From assembly GCA_009377605.1 (NCBI GenBank), contig WHTT01000042.1:1-54343 (forward strand): a DNA stretch of 54,343 bases, in the 5' to 3' direction. Source of the DNA: Luteitalea sp. Lineage in GTDB: Bacteria > Acidobacteriota > Vicinamibacteria > Vicinamibacterales > Vicinamibacteraceae. The notes below the pieces were generated by a model. It saw only the letters and a list, made by a program, of their open reading frames with translations. It ran no database searches and had not been told where the DNA came from. Made by a program: the position numbers and the translations under genes. Of the stretch, positions 1 through 8,445 are shown piece after piece (positions within the stretch are counted from its first letter, which is position 1; each line of letters starts with the position of its first letter).

Positions 1-132
1 CGCATCTCGGGTGTCGAACGCAAGTTGGGTGCGCGCATCTCGGGTGTCGAACGCAAGTTGGGTGCGCGCATCTCGGGTGTCGAACGCAGGTTGGGTGCGC
101 GCATCTCAGGTGTCGAACGCACGTTGGGTGCG
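1..132 (+). repeat. 33-bp tandem repeat, four copies
   Basis: Units start at 1, 34, 67 and 100. The first two are identical, the third and fourth differ by one to three bases, and 133-165 is a fifth, degenerate unit. The period is a multiple of three and keeps the frame of the protein, so the array encodes an 11-residue repeat. The array may continue left of the window. Confidence 0.9.
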
Positions 133-222
133 AGCATGTCGCGTGTCGAGCGCAAGCTCAATCAGCTCGTCGACACGCAGAAACGGCCGCGCCGCCGTGG
201 TCCTCCCAAAGCACGGAAGTAG
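1..222 (+). CDS. 3' end of a protein with 11-residue (hendecad) repeats
   Basis: The reading frame is open from the first base and stops with TAG at 220-222, so only the C-terminal 73 residues are visible. The first four and a half units are near-identical 11-residue repeats of the form RISGVERKLGA. A basic tail follows (about residues 56-73) with the cluster KRPRRRG and an end in KARK. Residues I, V and L recur with 11-residue spacing, a pattern known to give right-handed coiled coils, so an elongated or oligomeric helix is likely. The basic tail could bind nucleic acid or polyphosphate, but that is only inference. The family is not recognisable from this fragment. It is co-directional with none of its close neighbours. 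Confidence 0.55.
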   Translation, partial: RISGVERKLGARISGVERKLGARISGVERRLGARISGVERTLGASMSRVERKLNQLVDTQKRPRRRGPPKARK

Positions 223-269
223 CGCGTGACCACTGGGGCCGAGGCCGACCGACGCGTGACGTGTCCGAC

Positions 270-1709
270 TTACGCGCGGCCGTCGTAGCGCGCACCTGTC
301 GTAGGATGAGCCACCGAGTACTGTCCGCGCTTCTCGAAATAGTCCCGGGTTATGGCGCGCACGGTGCCCAAGAGGAGCAGCATTCCCATCAGATTCGGAA
401 ACGCCATGAAGCCGTTCAGCAGGGTGCCGACGGCCCACACCACGGGGACCGAAATAACGGCGCCGACCATGATGAGCGCGGTGAAGAGGGCACGATAGAG
501 CAGCACCATCTTCGAGCCAAAAAGGAACTCGAAGCACTTCTCGCCGTAGTAGCTCCAGCCAATCAGCGTCGAGAACCCGAAGAGAAACGAGCTGAGCGCC
601 ACGATGAGCGACGCGCCTGGGATGGTCGTGCTCAGTGCCGCGGCCGTGAGATCGCCGCTCGCACCCTGATACGCGACATCGGTCCAGAGTCCTGATGACA
701 GGATGACGAAGGCGGTCATCGAGCAGACGACGATCGTGTCCGTGAAGACTTCGAAGACGCCGACGAGCCCCTGTTCCGCGGGGTGCTTGACGTTAGCGAC
801 CCCATGCACGATTGGTGCGCTGCCCAGGCCTGCTTCATTCGAGAGCACGCCGCGGCTGACCCCGGCAGCGATGGCCTGCGCGACCGATGCGCCGGCGAAC
901 CCGCCCACGGCCGCCGTCGGCGTGAATGCCTCCGCGAAGATCAGCCCCAAGACGTGCGGTAGCTGGCCCGCGTTCAAGACGATGTAGACCAGCCCAGTGA
1001 GGACGTAGATGACGATCATGAGCGGCACGATCCGCTCGGCCGTGGCCGCGATGCGCTTGATGCCTCCGAGCAGCACCAGCCCAACGGATACCGTGATGAG
1101 AATGCCGGGTACCCAGAGCGGCACCTCCACGCCGAGTGTTCTAGCGGCCTCGACGAACGTTCGTGCGACGGTGTTCGATTGGGCCATGTTCCCGGTGCCG
1201 GCGAGGCAGGTCACCGACCCGAACGCCGCGAATAGATACGCGAAGACCCGTCCCAGGCCGGGATTCGCGCTGCCACGCATGATGTAGTACATCGGGCCGC
1301 TCGCGAGCTCGCCCGTCTCGCGCGTCACACGGTAGTGCACGCTCAGCACCGCCTCGGCGTACTTCGTGGCCATTCCGACCGCCGCACACGCCCACATCCA
1401 GAACACCGCGCCCGGGCCGCCGATCAGGATGGCGGTGGCGACGCCGCCGATGTTGCCGTTGCCCACCGTCGCCGCGAGCGCCGTCGAGAGCGCCTGGAAC
1501 GATGTGATCGCCGCCCCGGAATCGGCCTCTCGATGTAAGAGGCCGCCGAGCGCCATCCGAAACGCAATGGGGAAGCGGCGGATCTGCACGAACCCGGTCA
1601 TCACCGTCAATAGCCCGCCAACGATCACGAGCACCAGCGGCATGGCAAACGGTTGCCAAACCTGGCCATCGATCGCCAGGATGCGGTCGGTCAGTGTGGA
1701 AACATCCAT
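270..1709 (-). CDS. Sodium:alanine symporter family (AGCS) transporter
   Basis: This 479-residue polytopic inner-membrane protein belongs to the alanine or glycine:cation symporter family, which couples Na+ (or H+) entry to uptake of small neutral amino acids. Family signatures are visible: ALAATVGNGNIGGVATA near residue 75, the FWMWACAAVGMATKYAE stretch just after it, and ASGPMYYI near residue 140. The length matches the usual 450-500 residues. The ATG start at 1709 has a GGGAG ribosome-binding site six bases upstream. It lies 33 bp downstream of the NSS transporter gene on the same strand, so the two are probably co-transcribed. The exact substrate cannot be read from sequence. Confidence 0.9.
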   Translation of the reverse strand: MDVSTLTDRILAIDGQVWQPFAMPLVLVIVGGLLTVMTGFVQIRRFPIAFRMALGGLLHREADSGAAITSFQALSTALAATVGNGNIGGVATAILIGGPGAVFWMWACAAVGMATKYAEAVLSVHYRVTRETGELASGPMYYIMRGSANPGLGRVFAYLFAAFGSVTCLAGTGNMAQSNTVARTFVEAARTLGVEVPLWVPGILITVSVGLVLLGGIKRIAATAERIVPLMIVIYVLTGLVYIVLNAGQLPHVLGLIFAEAFTPTAAVGGFAGASVAQAIAAGVSRGVLSNEAGLGSAPIVHGVANVKHPAEQGLVGVFEVFTDTIVVCSMTAFVILSSGLWTDVAYQGASGDLTAAALSTTIPGASLIVALSSFLFGFSTLIGWSYYGEKCFEFLFGSKMVLLYRALFTALIMVGAVISVPVVWAVGTLLNGFMAFPNLMGMLLLLGTVRAITRDYFEKRGQYSVAHPTTGARYDGRA

Positions 1710-1742
1710 CTATCGCTCCCTACGCGCGTCGCTTCGGCGGGG

Positions 1743-3113
1743 TCAGCCAATGAGCGCGCGGACCGTGAAGAAGATGATCACGAAGATCGCGACGGGGCAC
1801 ACGTAGCGGATGATGGCGCCCCAGAGATGCGGCTGAGGAAACCAGGCATGCTCGGCGAGCAGCTCCGAGAGGGCGCCCTCGACCCGCCAGACGTAGCCGA
1901 CGAAGATGGCCGTCAGGAAACCACCGATCGGCAGCGAAAAGTTGTTCCAGATCGTGGCCATCAACGTGAGGAAGTCCAAACCGAGGCCCGGTAATTGGGT
2001 GAAGAACCCAACAGCGCCGTTCCCGAGCGCGGAGGGCAGTGCCAGGACGGCCGTGACCACCGTCACCGTCAGCACCGCCTTGCGGCGGGACCAGCGGTGC
2101 TGGTCGATCAAGTGGGCCACGGGAACCTCGAGCAGCGAGATTGCCGAGGTGAGCGCGGCCATGAAGAGGAGGACGAAGAAGGCGGCGCCGAAGAGCTGCC
2201 CTCCAGGCAGGGTCGCGAAGAGCCGCGGCAGCACCTCGAAGATCAAGCTCGGTCCGCTCGTCCGGGGATCGAAGCCTGCGATGGAGAAGCCCGCCGGAAA
2301 AATGACGAAGCCGGCCAACAACGCGATCGTCGTATCGATCGCCGCGATCCAGAGCGCCGACGCCCCAATGCTCTCGCGCTTCGAGAGGTAACTGCCGTAG
2401 GTGATGAGCGTCCCCATGCCAAGGCTGAGTGAGAAGAAGGCTTGGCCCAGAGCGGCGTTGAACACCCGGATGTCGGCGATGCTGCTGAAGTCCGGTCGGA
2501 GGTAGTAGGCCAGTCCGTCGGCGGCTCCAGGCAGCGTCACCGCACGAATGGCGAGCAGCACGAGCAGGCCGAAAAGCAGCGGCATGAGCGCTCGGCTCGC
2601 GCGCTCGATACCGCCGCGCACACCGCCGAGGATGATGGCGGCCGTCATGCCAAGCGTGACCAGGGTCAGGCATACGTTGAGCGGGGCGTTGGCCGCAAAG
2701 GCCTTGAAGAAGCCGCCAATCGCCTCCGGACTGTTGCCAACGCTGCCCGCCGCCGCGAACCAGATGTAGGCAAGCGTCCACCCAGCGACCACGACGTAGA
2801 AGGACAGAATGCCGACGCCGGTGATGGTGCCGAGCGCCCCCACGAGCCACCAGCGCGTGCTCGGACTAATGGTGCGAAAGGCACCGACCGGTGCACGCTG
2901 GGCGCGCCGGCCAATGGCGAATTCCGCGATCTGGATTGGGACGCAAATCAAGAAGACACAGGCCAGGTAGATCAGGACGAAGGCGGCGCCGCCACCCTGG
3001 CCCACCTGAATCGGAAAGCCCCAGATGTTGCCGAGGCCGACCGCCGACCCTGCGGTCGCGAGGATGAACCCGAGCCGGCCGCTCCACATGCCTCGATCCG
3101 ATGACACTGCCAT
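1743..3113 (-). CDS. Neurotransmitter:sodium symporter (NSS/SNF) family transporter
   Basis: This 456-residue membrane protein is of the LeuT/SNF family, which imports amino acids with Na+. The hallmark first helix is clear: GRLGFILATAGSAVGLGNIW near the N-terminus, containing the unwound GSAVGLGN sodium and substrate site. GQGGGAAF follows, then about eleven hydrophobic segments. I chose ATG 3113 over the upstream GTG 3128 because AGGAG sits four bases ahead of it. The gene precedes the AGCS transporter by 33 bp, giving an apparent two-gene amino-acid uptake operon with two unrelated Na+-coupled folds. The substrate is unknown. Confidence 0.9.
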   Translation of the reverse strand: MAVSSDRGMWSGRLGFILATAGSAVGLGNIWGFPIQVGQGGGAAFVLIYLACVFLICVPIQIAEFAIGRRAQRAPVGAFRTISPSTRWWLVGALGTITGVGILSFYVVVAGWTLAYIWFAAAGSVGNSPEAIGGFFKAFAANAPLNVCLTLVTLGMTAAIILGGVRGGIERASRALMPLLFGLLVLLAIRAVTLPGAADGLAYYLRPDFSSIADIRVFNAALGQAFFSLSLGMGTLITYGSYLSKRESIGASALWIAAIDTTIALLAGFVIFPAGFSIAGFDPRTSGPSLIFEVLPRLFATLPGGQLFGAAFFVLLFMAALTSAISLLEVPVAHLIDQHRWSRRKAVLTVTVVTAVLALPSALGNGAVGFFTQLPGLGLDFLTLMATIWNNFSLPIGGFLTAIFVGYVWRVEGALSELLAEHAWFPQPHLWGAIIRYVCPVAIFVIIFFTVRALIG

Positions 3114-3376
3114 AGCGCTCCTGTCCACAATGCGCGACTGGTGGGCGGCGGCATTCTACGTGAATGTGACGCCTGACCCCAAGTGCAAAACGGACGCCAC
3201 CGGGGCGAGGCCGGCCGACCACGTCCGGCGATCGCTCGTCCATCTTCGTGCTAAGGTAGCCGTCGATTCATGAGACAGGTCTCTTCGGGTTGCGCCTTCC
3301 CCCCTCATTACGTATGACGTGCAGTGACGTATCAAATGGAGAAACCCGAGTTAGAGTGCTGTTTGGAGATCGCTGA

Positions 3377-4339
3377 ATGACCTCATTGTCCAACAGCGCC
3401 CGGCTCCTGGATGGTGCCGGCGTGGCTCGACAGATTCGGGAAGAGCTGACGCCGAGGGTCGCGGCATTCACGGCGCGCTTCGGCCGCGCGCCGGGGCTCG
3501 GCATCGTACTGGTGGGTGAGGATCCGGCTTCGCAAATCTACGTGCGCAACAAGGCACGCGCCGGGGGAGAGGCCGGGTTTTGGATCGACCTGCATGCGCT
3601 TCCTGCCGCCACCTCCCTGGGCGATGTGCTCGCGCTCGTGGAAAGCCTCAATCGTAGCGAGCGCCACGATGGGATCCTGGTCCAATCACCGCTGCCGGAG
3701 GCCATGGGGGAGGGCGCGGCACGCCGCGTGTTCGACACCATCGATCCCGCAAAGGATGTGGATGGATTCAGCGCCGAGAGCGTTGGGCGGCTCGTCCAGA
3801 ATCGGCCCGGCCTTCGCTCATGCACGCCTGCAGGCATCATGGAGCTGCTCGACCGCTACGGTATCGACCCCGCAGGACATCACGCCGTGGTCATTGGCAG
3901 AAGCGACATCGTGGGCAAGCCAATGGCGCTGATGCTGTTGCATCGCCACGCCACCGTCACGATTTGCCATTCCCGGACGCCGGATCTCGCCGATACCGCC
4001 GCACGTGCCGACATCCTCGTCGCGGCAATTGGGCGTGCGGGATTCGTCACGCCGGGGTTCGTCAAGCCGGGCGCCACCGTCGTGGACGTCGGCATGAACC
4101 GGCTGAGCGACGAAGCCGACGTCCGACGGTTCTTTGGTGAGGGCTCGCCAAGGGTTGCTGACCTTGCGCGCAAAGGCTCGGTTCTCATCGGCGACGTGCA
4201 TCCGGGGGTGGCGCAGGTCGCCGGGGCGCTCACGCCGGTGCCGGGCGGTGTCGGTCCGCTGACCGTCGCGATGCTCATGAAGAACACGCTCGCGGCAGGC
4301 GAGGCGCGGGCTGCCAGCGGTCGTCGCGCAGGTCCTTAG
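3377..4339 (+). CDS. folD: Bifunctional methylenetetrahydrofolate dehydrogenase / methenyltetrahydrofolate cyclohydrolase
   Basis: FolD interconverts 5,10-methylene-, methenyl- and 10-formyl-tetrahydrofolate in the cytoplasm using NADP, feeding purine and formyl-Met synthesis. At 320 residues it is slightly longer than the usual 280-300. Visible motifs are VGEDPASQIYVRNK with the catalytic Lys, VQSPLPE, the PAKDVDGFS segment, CTPAGIMELL, and the Rossmann signature VVIGRSDIVGKPMALMLL followed by ATVTICHSRT. The C-terminal PVPGGVGPLTVAML is diagnostic. ATG 3377 has GGAG eight bases upstream. The 3' end overlaps the converging alcohol dehydrogenase gene by four bases. It appears to be transcribed alone. 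Confidence 0.96.
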   Translation: MTSLSNSARLLDGAGVARQIREELTPRVAAFTARFGRAPGLGIVLVGEDPASQIYVRNKARAGGEAGFWIDLHALPAATSLGDVLALVESLNRSERHDGILVQSPLPEAMGEGAARRVFDTIDPAKDVDGFSAESVGRLVQNRPGLRSCTPAGIMELLDRYGIDPAGHHAVVIGRSDIVGKPMALMLLHRHATVTICHSRTPDLADTAARADILVAAIGRAGFVTPGFVKPGATVVDVGMNRLSDEADVRRFFGEGSPRVADLARKGSVLIGDVHPGVAQVAGALTPVPGGVGPLTVAMLMKNTLAAGEARAASGRRAGP

Positions 4340-5355
4340 CCCTGGCCAATACCGGTTCGGGATTCATCGAGTCGCGGGTCGAAGACGACCTTGATCCCTT
4401 GACCTTGCCGCAGATTGGCAAAGACCTGCTCCCATTCGGTGAGAGGGACCACCGATGACACGAGCGGCTCGAGCGCAAGCTTCCGATCCAGGACGAGCGT
4501 CAGCGCCCGGCTCCAGGAGCGCGGCGTGGAGGCAAAGCCCGAGGAGACAATGAGCTCCTTCTGGAAGATGTGGTCCAGGGGAACACAGACATCCTTGCCG
4601 AACACGCCGATCTGAACGTAGCGACCGCCGCGGCTGGCAGCCTGCAGACAGGTTGCGGCTCCTCCCGCGGCCCCTGAGCACTCGACGACAACGTCCGCGC
4701 CTGGCTCGGCAGCATGCCCAACAGTGAAGCCGAGCCTATCCGCTACCTCGAGGCGCCTTTCATCTCGGGGTAGACCGATCACCTGCACCGACCCGCCGAG
4801 CGCCCGCGCGACCTGTGCCGCCAGCAGCCCAACGGGCCCCGGACCGGTCACCAGGACCTGGTCGCCAGCCGTCACGGCGGGTGGATCGCACAGGCATTGG
4901 CACACGCACGCCAGCGGCTCGATCAGCACGGCGGCGTGCTCGTCGAGCCATCCCGGAATCCTGTGCAGATTCTTCACTGGCAGCAGCGCGCGCGGGGCAA
5001 AGCCGCCATCGACGACCGAGCCGATCGATTGTCGCTCTGGGCAGAGATTGATTCGACCGGCCCGACACCACTGACAGGCGCCGCAGGTGGAATAGTAGGT
5101 TTCAGTGACGACGGCGGCACCGAGCCAGTCAGGGGGCACATCAGGACCGACCTCGACCACGACGGCCGACAGCTCGTGGCCCATGGTCACCGGTGGCACG
5201 CTCCGGAACTCACCCGCCTCGATGTGCAGGTCCGTGCCGCACACGCCGGCTCCGTGTACTTCCACCAGCACTTCGCCTGGCCCAGGAGCCCGTTCGGGGC
5301 GTTCTGCGATCGCAACGTGACCCGGTCCAGGGGCGAGCTTCGTCAGACCCTTCAT
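4336..5355 (-). CDS. Zinc-dependent medium-chain alcohol/polyol dehydrogenase
   Basis: This 339-residue MDR enzyme is of the threonine/sorbitol dehydrogenase branch. It would oxidise a secondary alcohol or polyol with NAD(P) in the cytoplasm. The N-terminal GroES-like domain has CGTDLHIEAGEF and GHE for catalytic zinc. The four-cysteine structural zinc loop reads CGACQWCRAGRINLC. The Rossmann part has VLVTGPGPVGLLAAQVA. The ATG at 5355 has AGGTGA five bases upstream. It ends inside the end of folD, on the opposite strand. It lies downstream of coaE on the same strand, but a palindromic repeat separates the two, so co-transcription is uncertain. The substrate cannot be assigned. Confidence 0.88.
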   Translation of the reverse strand: MKGLTKLAPGPGHVAIAERPERAPGPGEVLVEVHGAGVCGTDLHIEAGEFRSVPPVTMGHELSAVVVEVGPDVPPDWLGAAVVTETYYSTCGACQWCRAGRINLCPERQSIGSVVDGGFAPRALLPVKNLHRIPGWLDEHAAVLIEPLACVCQCLCDPPAVTAGDQVLVTGPGPVGLLAAQVARALGGSVQVIGLPRDERRLEVADRLGFTVGHAAEPGADVVVECSGAAGGAATCLQAASRGGRYVQIGVFGKDVCVPLDHIFQKELIVSSGFASTPRSWSRALTLVLDRKLALEPLVSSVVPLTEWEQVFANLRQGQGIKVVFDPRLDESRTGIGQG

Positions 5356-5369
5356 GCTGTCACCTTCAT

Positions 5370-5415
5370 CGCCCCTCGACTCCGCTCGGGGCGCCCTGAG
5401 CTTGCCGAAGGGGCG
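5370..5415. repeat. Palindromic REP-like element
   Basis: Arms CGCCCCT (5370-5376) and AGGGGCG (5409-5415) enclose an inner imperfect palindrome built around GGGGCGCCC. It lies between coaE and the alcohol dehydrogenase gene and could fold as a transcript hairpin. Only one copy is seen here. Its layout resembles dispersed palindromes known from many high-GC genomes. Confidence 0.6.
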
Positions 5416-5491
5416 TCACACCTCCGACGTTCCGGATGCCGCGGCCTTGCCTCTGAACCTCACTCTCGCTCCTTGTCCCTCGCCCCTTGTT

Positions 5492-6094
5492 TTAAGCCCC
5501 TTCCGCTCGCAGCGCCTCGACCACGGCGGCGACCTGGCGATTGGTCTCCTCGAATGGGACGGCGGTGTGGACGACGAAGTCGGCGCCCGCCTCCTTCTGA
5601 TCGATTGGCCATTGGGTGGCGAGACGTTGCTCGGCCTCCTCGCGACTCAGATGGTCTCGCGTCATCATCCGTTCGATTTGGACATCTCGCGGACAGGAGG
5701 TCACCACGATCCGGTGGAACTCGTTCTCGTGGCCTGTCTCGAAGAGGAGCGGGATGTCAGCGACCCCCAGGCGTGCGCCGTCTTGGTCCAGGTGTGCGAA
5801 CGCCGCATCGATGGCCCGGTAGACCGCGGGGTGAATGATCTGTTCGAGATCGCGGCGCGCCCCCTCGTTGCTGAAGATCTGCTGCCCGAGGCGCCCACGA
5901 TCGAGGGTGCCGTCGGGCCTCAGGAGCTCGCGACCAAATCGTTCCACGATCGCGGCGAGGCCCGGCGTGCCCGGCCGAACGACCTCCCGAGCCAGGACGT
6001 CGGCGTCGATCGTGGCGAGACCGTGTGTCGCGAACAGGCGCAGCACGTAGCTCTTGCCACTGGCGATTCCACCGGTGAGCGCCACACGTAACAT
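5492..6094 (-). CDS. coaE: Dephospho-CoA kinase
   Basis: CoaE phosphorylates the 3'-hydroxyl of dephospho-CoA, the last step of coenzyme A synthesis. The 200-residue product starts with the P-loop in VALTGGIASGKS, followed by IDADVLAREVV, the usual substrate-lid motif. HPAVYRAID and VVDIPLLFE-like residues (ADIPLLFET) also fit the family. I start it at ATG 6094 because the protein then begins three residues before the P-loop strand, as in homologues. A longer frame to 6163 would overlap lapB. It begins five bases after the lapB stop, so it is translationally close-coupled to that gene. Confidence 0.95.
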   Translation of the reverse strand: MLRVALTGGIASGKSYVLRLFATHGLATIDADVLAREVVRPGTPGLAAIVERFGRELLRPDGTLDRGRLGQQIFSNEGARRDLEQIIHPAVYRAIDAAFAHLDQDGARLGVADIPLLFETGHENEFHRIVVTSCPRDVQIERMMTRDHLSREEAEQRLATQWPIDQKEAGADFVVHTAVPFEETNRQVAAVVEALRAEGA

Positions 6095-6099
6095 CGGTT

Positions 6100-7320
6100 C
6101 TACGTGGCGATCTCGTCTCGCTCCTTGGCGGGGGACAATCGATCTTCCACGAAGGAGTTCCACTCATGACAGTGCGGGCATCGCCAGAGGAGCTCGTCGC
6201 TCCGGTAGCGGCAGCGCACACAGATATGCGGGTCACGGTAGAACACCGCGTCCTGACTCTGTTCCATGTAGCTCTTCACCCGTGTCCGGTCGAGACCGAG
6301 CTGCATGAGTGTCTCCCAGACGGCTTGATGGACGCCGAGCGCGTGCGGATTGTTGCGGAGCGCCGCCAGCAAGACCTCGAAGGCCGCCGAGGGTGCCCCG
6401 TGCGCGGCGAGGTGCCGGCCCAGCGCGACACGCGCGCGCCAGTCCTGCGGCTGCGTTTGCATGAGCCGCCGGCAGAGTGTCTCGAATTGATGGGGGGCGC
6501 CGCCGGCAGTATACGCCGCCGAGAGGCGGTCGAAGGCCAGGTACGCTCGGTCAGGCGCCGCCTCGATCAGGCGCTCCCATATGGCCACCGCGGCAGCGAC
6601 CTGCCCCTGTCGATGGTAGACGTCGCCGAGATGGAGGTACGTCGGCAGAACGCCAGGCGCCCGCTCAATCGCCTTCTCGAACCACTGGATGGCTTCGGTG
6701 AAGTCCCGTCGCCTCACTGCTTCGAGGCCGAGCTCGTTCTCGAGAAACGCTTGGATCTCCTGATGCCGATCCTCGGCGCCGCGCACCTCTTCCTGGACCA
6801 AGTGCTGACGAATGCGGTACGCCTCGTCCCACTGGCGCTGGTCCTCGTGCAGCCGCTGTAAGTTCAGCAAGGCGTGCTCGTTGCTCGGATCGAGGCGAAG
6901 GACCTCCGCAAATGCTTCGCGCGCCCGGTCGACGAAGCCAGCACGCCGGAAGTCGACGCCAAGGCACAGGAGTCCGTAGGTGTGCTCCAACTTCGTGAGC
7001 CGCGGGCGCTGGAGCACCTGCTGGTGAATCTCGATGGCCCTCCCGACCTGTCCCTTCTCGCGGTAGAGATTGCCGAGAATCATGTGAATCTCGGCCGCTT
7101 CGGTGTCGACGTGCGCCGCCTGGCCAAGCTCTTCGATGGCGTGGTCGATCTGATTGTTCGCAAGAAAGTTCAGCCCCTGGATGTAGTGCGGCGACTGGCG
7201 GGCCTTTCGACGGTCGATCCACCGGCCCTCGTGGAGCTTGTAGCGCTCCCATGCCTTGCCGGCCGCAAGACCTGCCAGGAGAGCAATCAAGGCGGACAAC
7301 AACGGGATGTAGTCACCCAT
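6100..7320 (-). CDS. lapB: LapB/YciM-like lipopolysaccharide assembly TPR protein
   Basis: In Escherichia coli LapB is an inner-membrane-anchored cytoplasmic TPR protein that directs FtsH to degrade LpxC and so controls lipopolysaccharide synthesis. This 406-residue protein has the same plan: an N-terminal membrane helix (residues 5-22), about nine TPR units from residue 45 to 350, and a C-terminal rubredoxin-like zinc knuckle with CVRC and CPHC near residues 365-385. Its position in a Kdo gene block supports the assignment. The start at ATG 7320 has no clear ribosome-binding site. A heptad-repeat spacer separates it from kdsD upstream. Confidence 0.88.
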   Translation of the reverse strand: MGDYIPLLSALIALLAGLAAGKAWERYKLHEGRWIDRRKARQSPHYIQGLNFLANNQIDHAIEELGQAAHVDTEAAEIHMILGNLYREKGQVGRAIEIHQQVLQRPRLTKLEHTYGLLCLGVDFRRAGFVDRAREAFAEVLRLDPSNEHALLNLQRLHEDQRQWDEAYRIRQHLVQEEVRGAEDRHQEIQAFLENELGLEAVRRRDFTEAIQWFEKAIERAPGVLPTYLHLGDVYHRQGQVAAAVAIWERLIEAAPDRAYLAFDRLSAAYTAGGAPHQFETLCRRLMQTQPQDWRARVALGRHLAAHGAPSAAFEVLLAALRNNPHALGVHQAVWETLMQLGLDRTRVKSYMEQSQDAVFYRDPHICVRCRYRSDELLWRCPHCHEWNSFVEDRLSPAKERDEIAT

Positions 7321-7334
7321 TGGTGGTCAGTTCT

Positions 7335-7434
7335 TGGTTCCTGGTCCTTGGTTCTTGGTCCCTGGTGCCCTTAAGTACGCTTCGGCGCTTCGGTACGCCA
7401 AGGCGCACCATGAACCAAGGACCAAGGACCCTTA
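7335..7434. repeat. Heptad array facing its inverted complement
   Basis: Left arm 7335-7369 consists of five 7-bp units of consensus GGTYCYT (the last is GGTGCCC). Right arm 7412-7434 reads as the reverse complement of the same units. The 42-bp centre has its own short inverted repeat (GGCG and CGCC around 7384-7399). The right arm ends on the kdsD stop codon TAA at 7432-7434. The spacer could fold into a long snap-back hairpin. Confidence 0.75.
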
Positions 7435-8412
7435 AAACATCTCCGTCCGCCAGAGGTCGTGCAAGTGCAAAACGCCTTGGACCCGCTGGTGATCATCGGT
7501 CACGACGAGCGCGGTGATCTTCCGCTCCTCCAACAGCTTTAGCGCCTCCACCGCGAGCATGGCCGGGCGGATGGTGACAGGCGATCGCGTCATGACGGCT
7601 GCCGCCGTACGCTCGAGGATGTCCGGCGCACTGGCCATGTGCCGTCGCAGATCGCCGTCCGTGATGATGCCGACGAGTCGCTGCTGGTCGTCCTGCACGC
7701 AGACCATGCCGAGGCCCTTGCGCGATATCTCGTAAACGACATCGCGGACGGACGTCTCCGGCAGCACGTGCGGCACCTGATCACCAGTGTGCATCAGGCG
7801 CGCTACCCGCATGAGCCGCTTGGCCAACTGACCGCCTGGGTGCAGATTGGCGAAGTCTTCCGCGCGAAATCCCCGCCGAACGAGCACTACCATTGCCAGC
7901 GCGTCGCCGAGCGCCAAGGCAGCCGTTGTGCTGGCGGTGGGTGCCAAGTTCATTGGGCATGCCTCTTCATCCACGCCGCAGTCGAGCGTGGCGTCAGCCG
8001 ACTGGCCAAGCGTGGACATCGGTGATCCGGTCATGACGATGAACCGGGCCCCGAGCCGGCGGACGGTCTCGAGGAGGCGAACGACCTCGTCCGTTTCGCC
8101 ACTGTGTGACAACGCCACCATCACATCGTCGGCGCGAATGGCACCCAGATCGCCGTGGAAGGCCTCAGCGGAATGCAAATAAAACGCCGGCGTTCCGGTG
8201 CTCGCGAGCGTTGCCGCGATCTTGCGCCCGATGATTCCCGACTTCCCCATGCCTGTGACGATGACCCGTCCGCGGCAGTCGAGAATCAACTGTACTGCAC
8301 GCTCGAACTGTGCGTTGAGACGGTCGACCAGACGCAGAATCGCATTCGCCTCCGTGCGGAGGACGCGCATGGCGAGCTCGAGATCGCTGGCGGCGCTGGT
8401 TGTCTGTGCCAT
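7432..8412 (-). CDS. kdsD: Arabinose-5-phosphate isomerase (KdsD/KpsF family)
   Basis: KdsD converts ribulose 5-phosphate to arabinose 5-phosphate, the first committed step to Kdo. The 326-residue protein has a SIS domain (about residues 35-170) with GMGKSGIIGRKIAATLASTG and ALSHSGETDEV. Two C-terminal CBS modules follow (about 205-325). Length and order match the family. It sits 33 bp downstream of kdsA, whose product consumes arabinose 5-phosphate, which makes the annotation firm. The start at ATG 8412 lacks an obvious ribosome-binding site. Confidence 0.95.
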   Translation of the reverse strand: MAQTTSAASDLELAMRVLRTEANAILRLVDRLNAQFERAVQLILDCRGRVIVTGMGKSGIIGRKIAATLASTGTPAFYLHSAEAFHGDLGAIRADDVMVALSHSGETDEVVRLLETVRRLGARFIVMTGSPMSTLGQSADATLDCGVDEEACPMNLAPTASTTAALALGDALAMVVLVRRGFRAEDFANLHPGGQLAKRLMRVARLMHTGDQVPHVLPETSVRDVVYEISRKGLGMVCVQDDQQRLVGIITDGDLRRHMASAPDILERTAAAVMTRSPVTIRPAMLAVEALKLLEERKITALVVTDDHQRVQGVLHLHDLWRTEMF

Positions 8413-8445
8413 GGCGTTGCGTTGCTCGCCTCGCGCCCTGTCGGG

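Noticed and set aside
11-229. Alternative frame through the 33-bp repeats (SNASWVRA-type repeats)
   Set aside because: Any frame stays open through a repeat whose length is a multiple of three; the chosen frame has coiled-coil periodicity and a normal basic tail.
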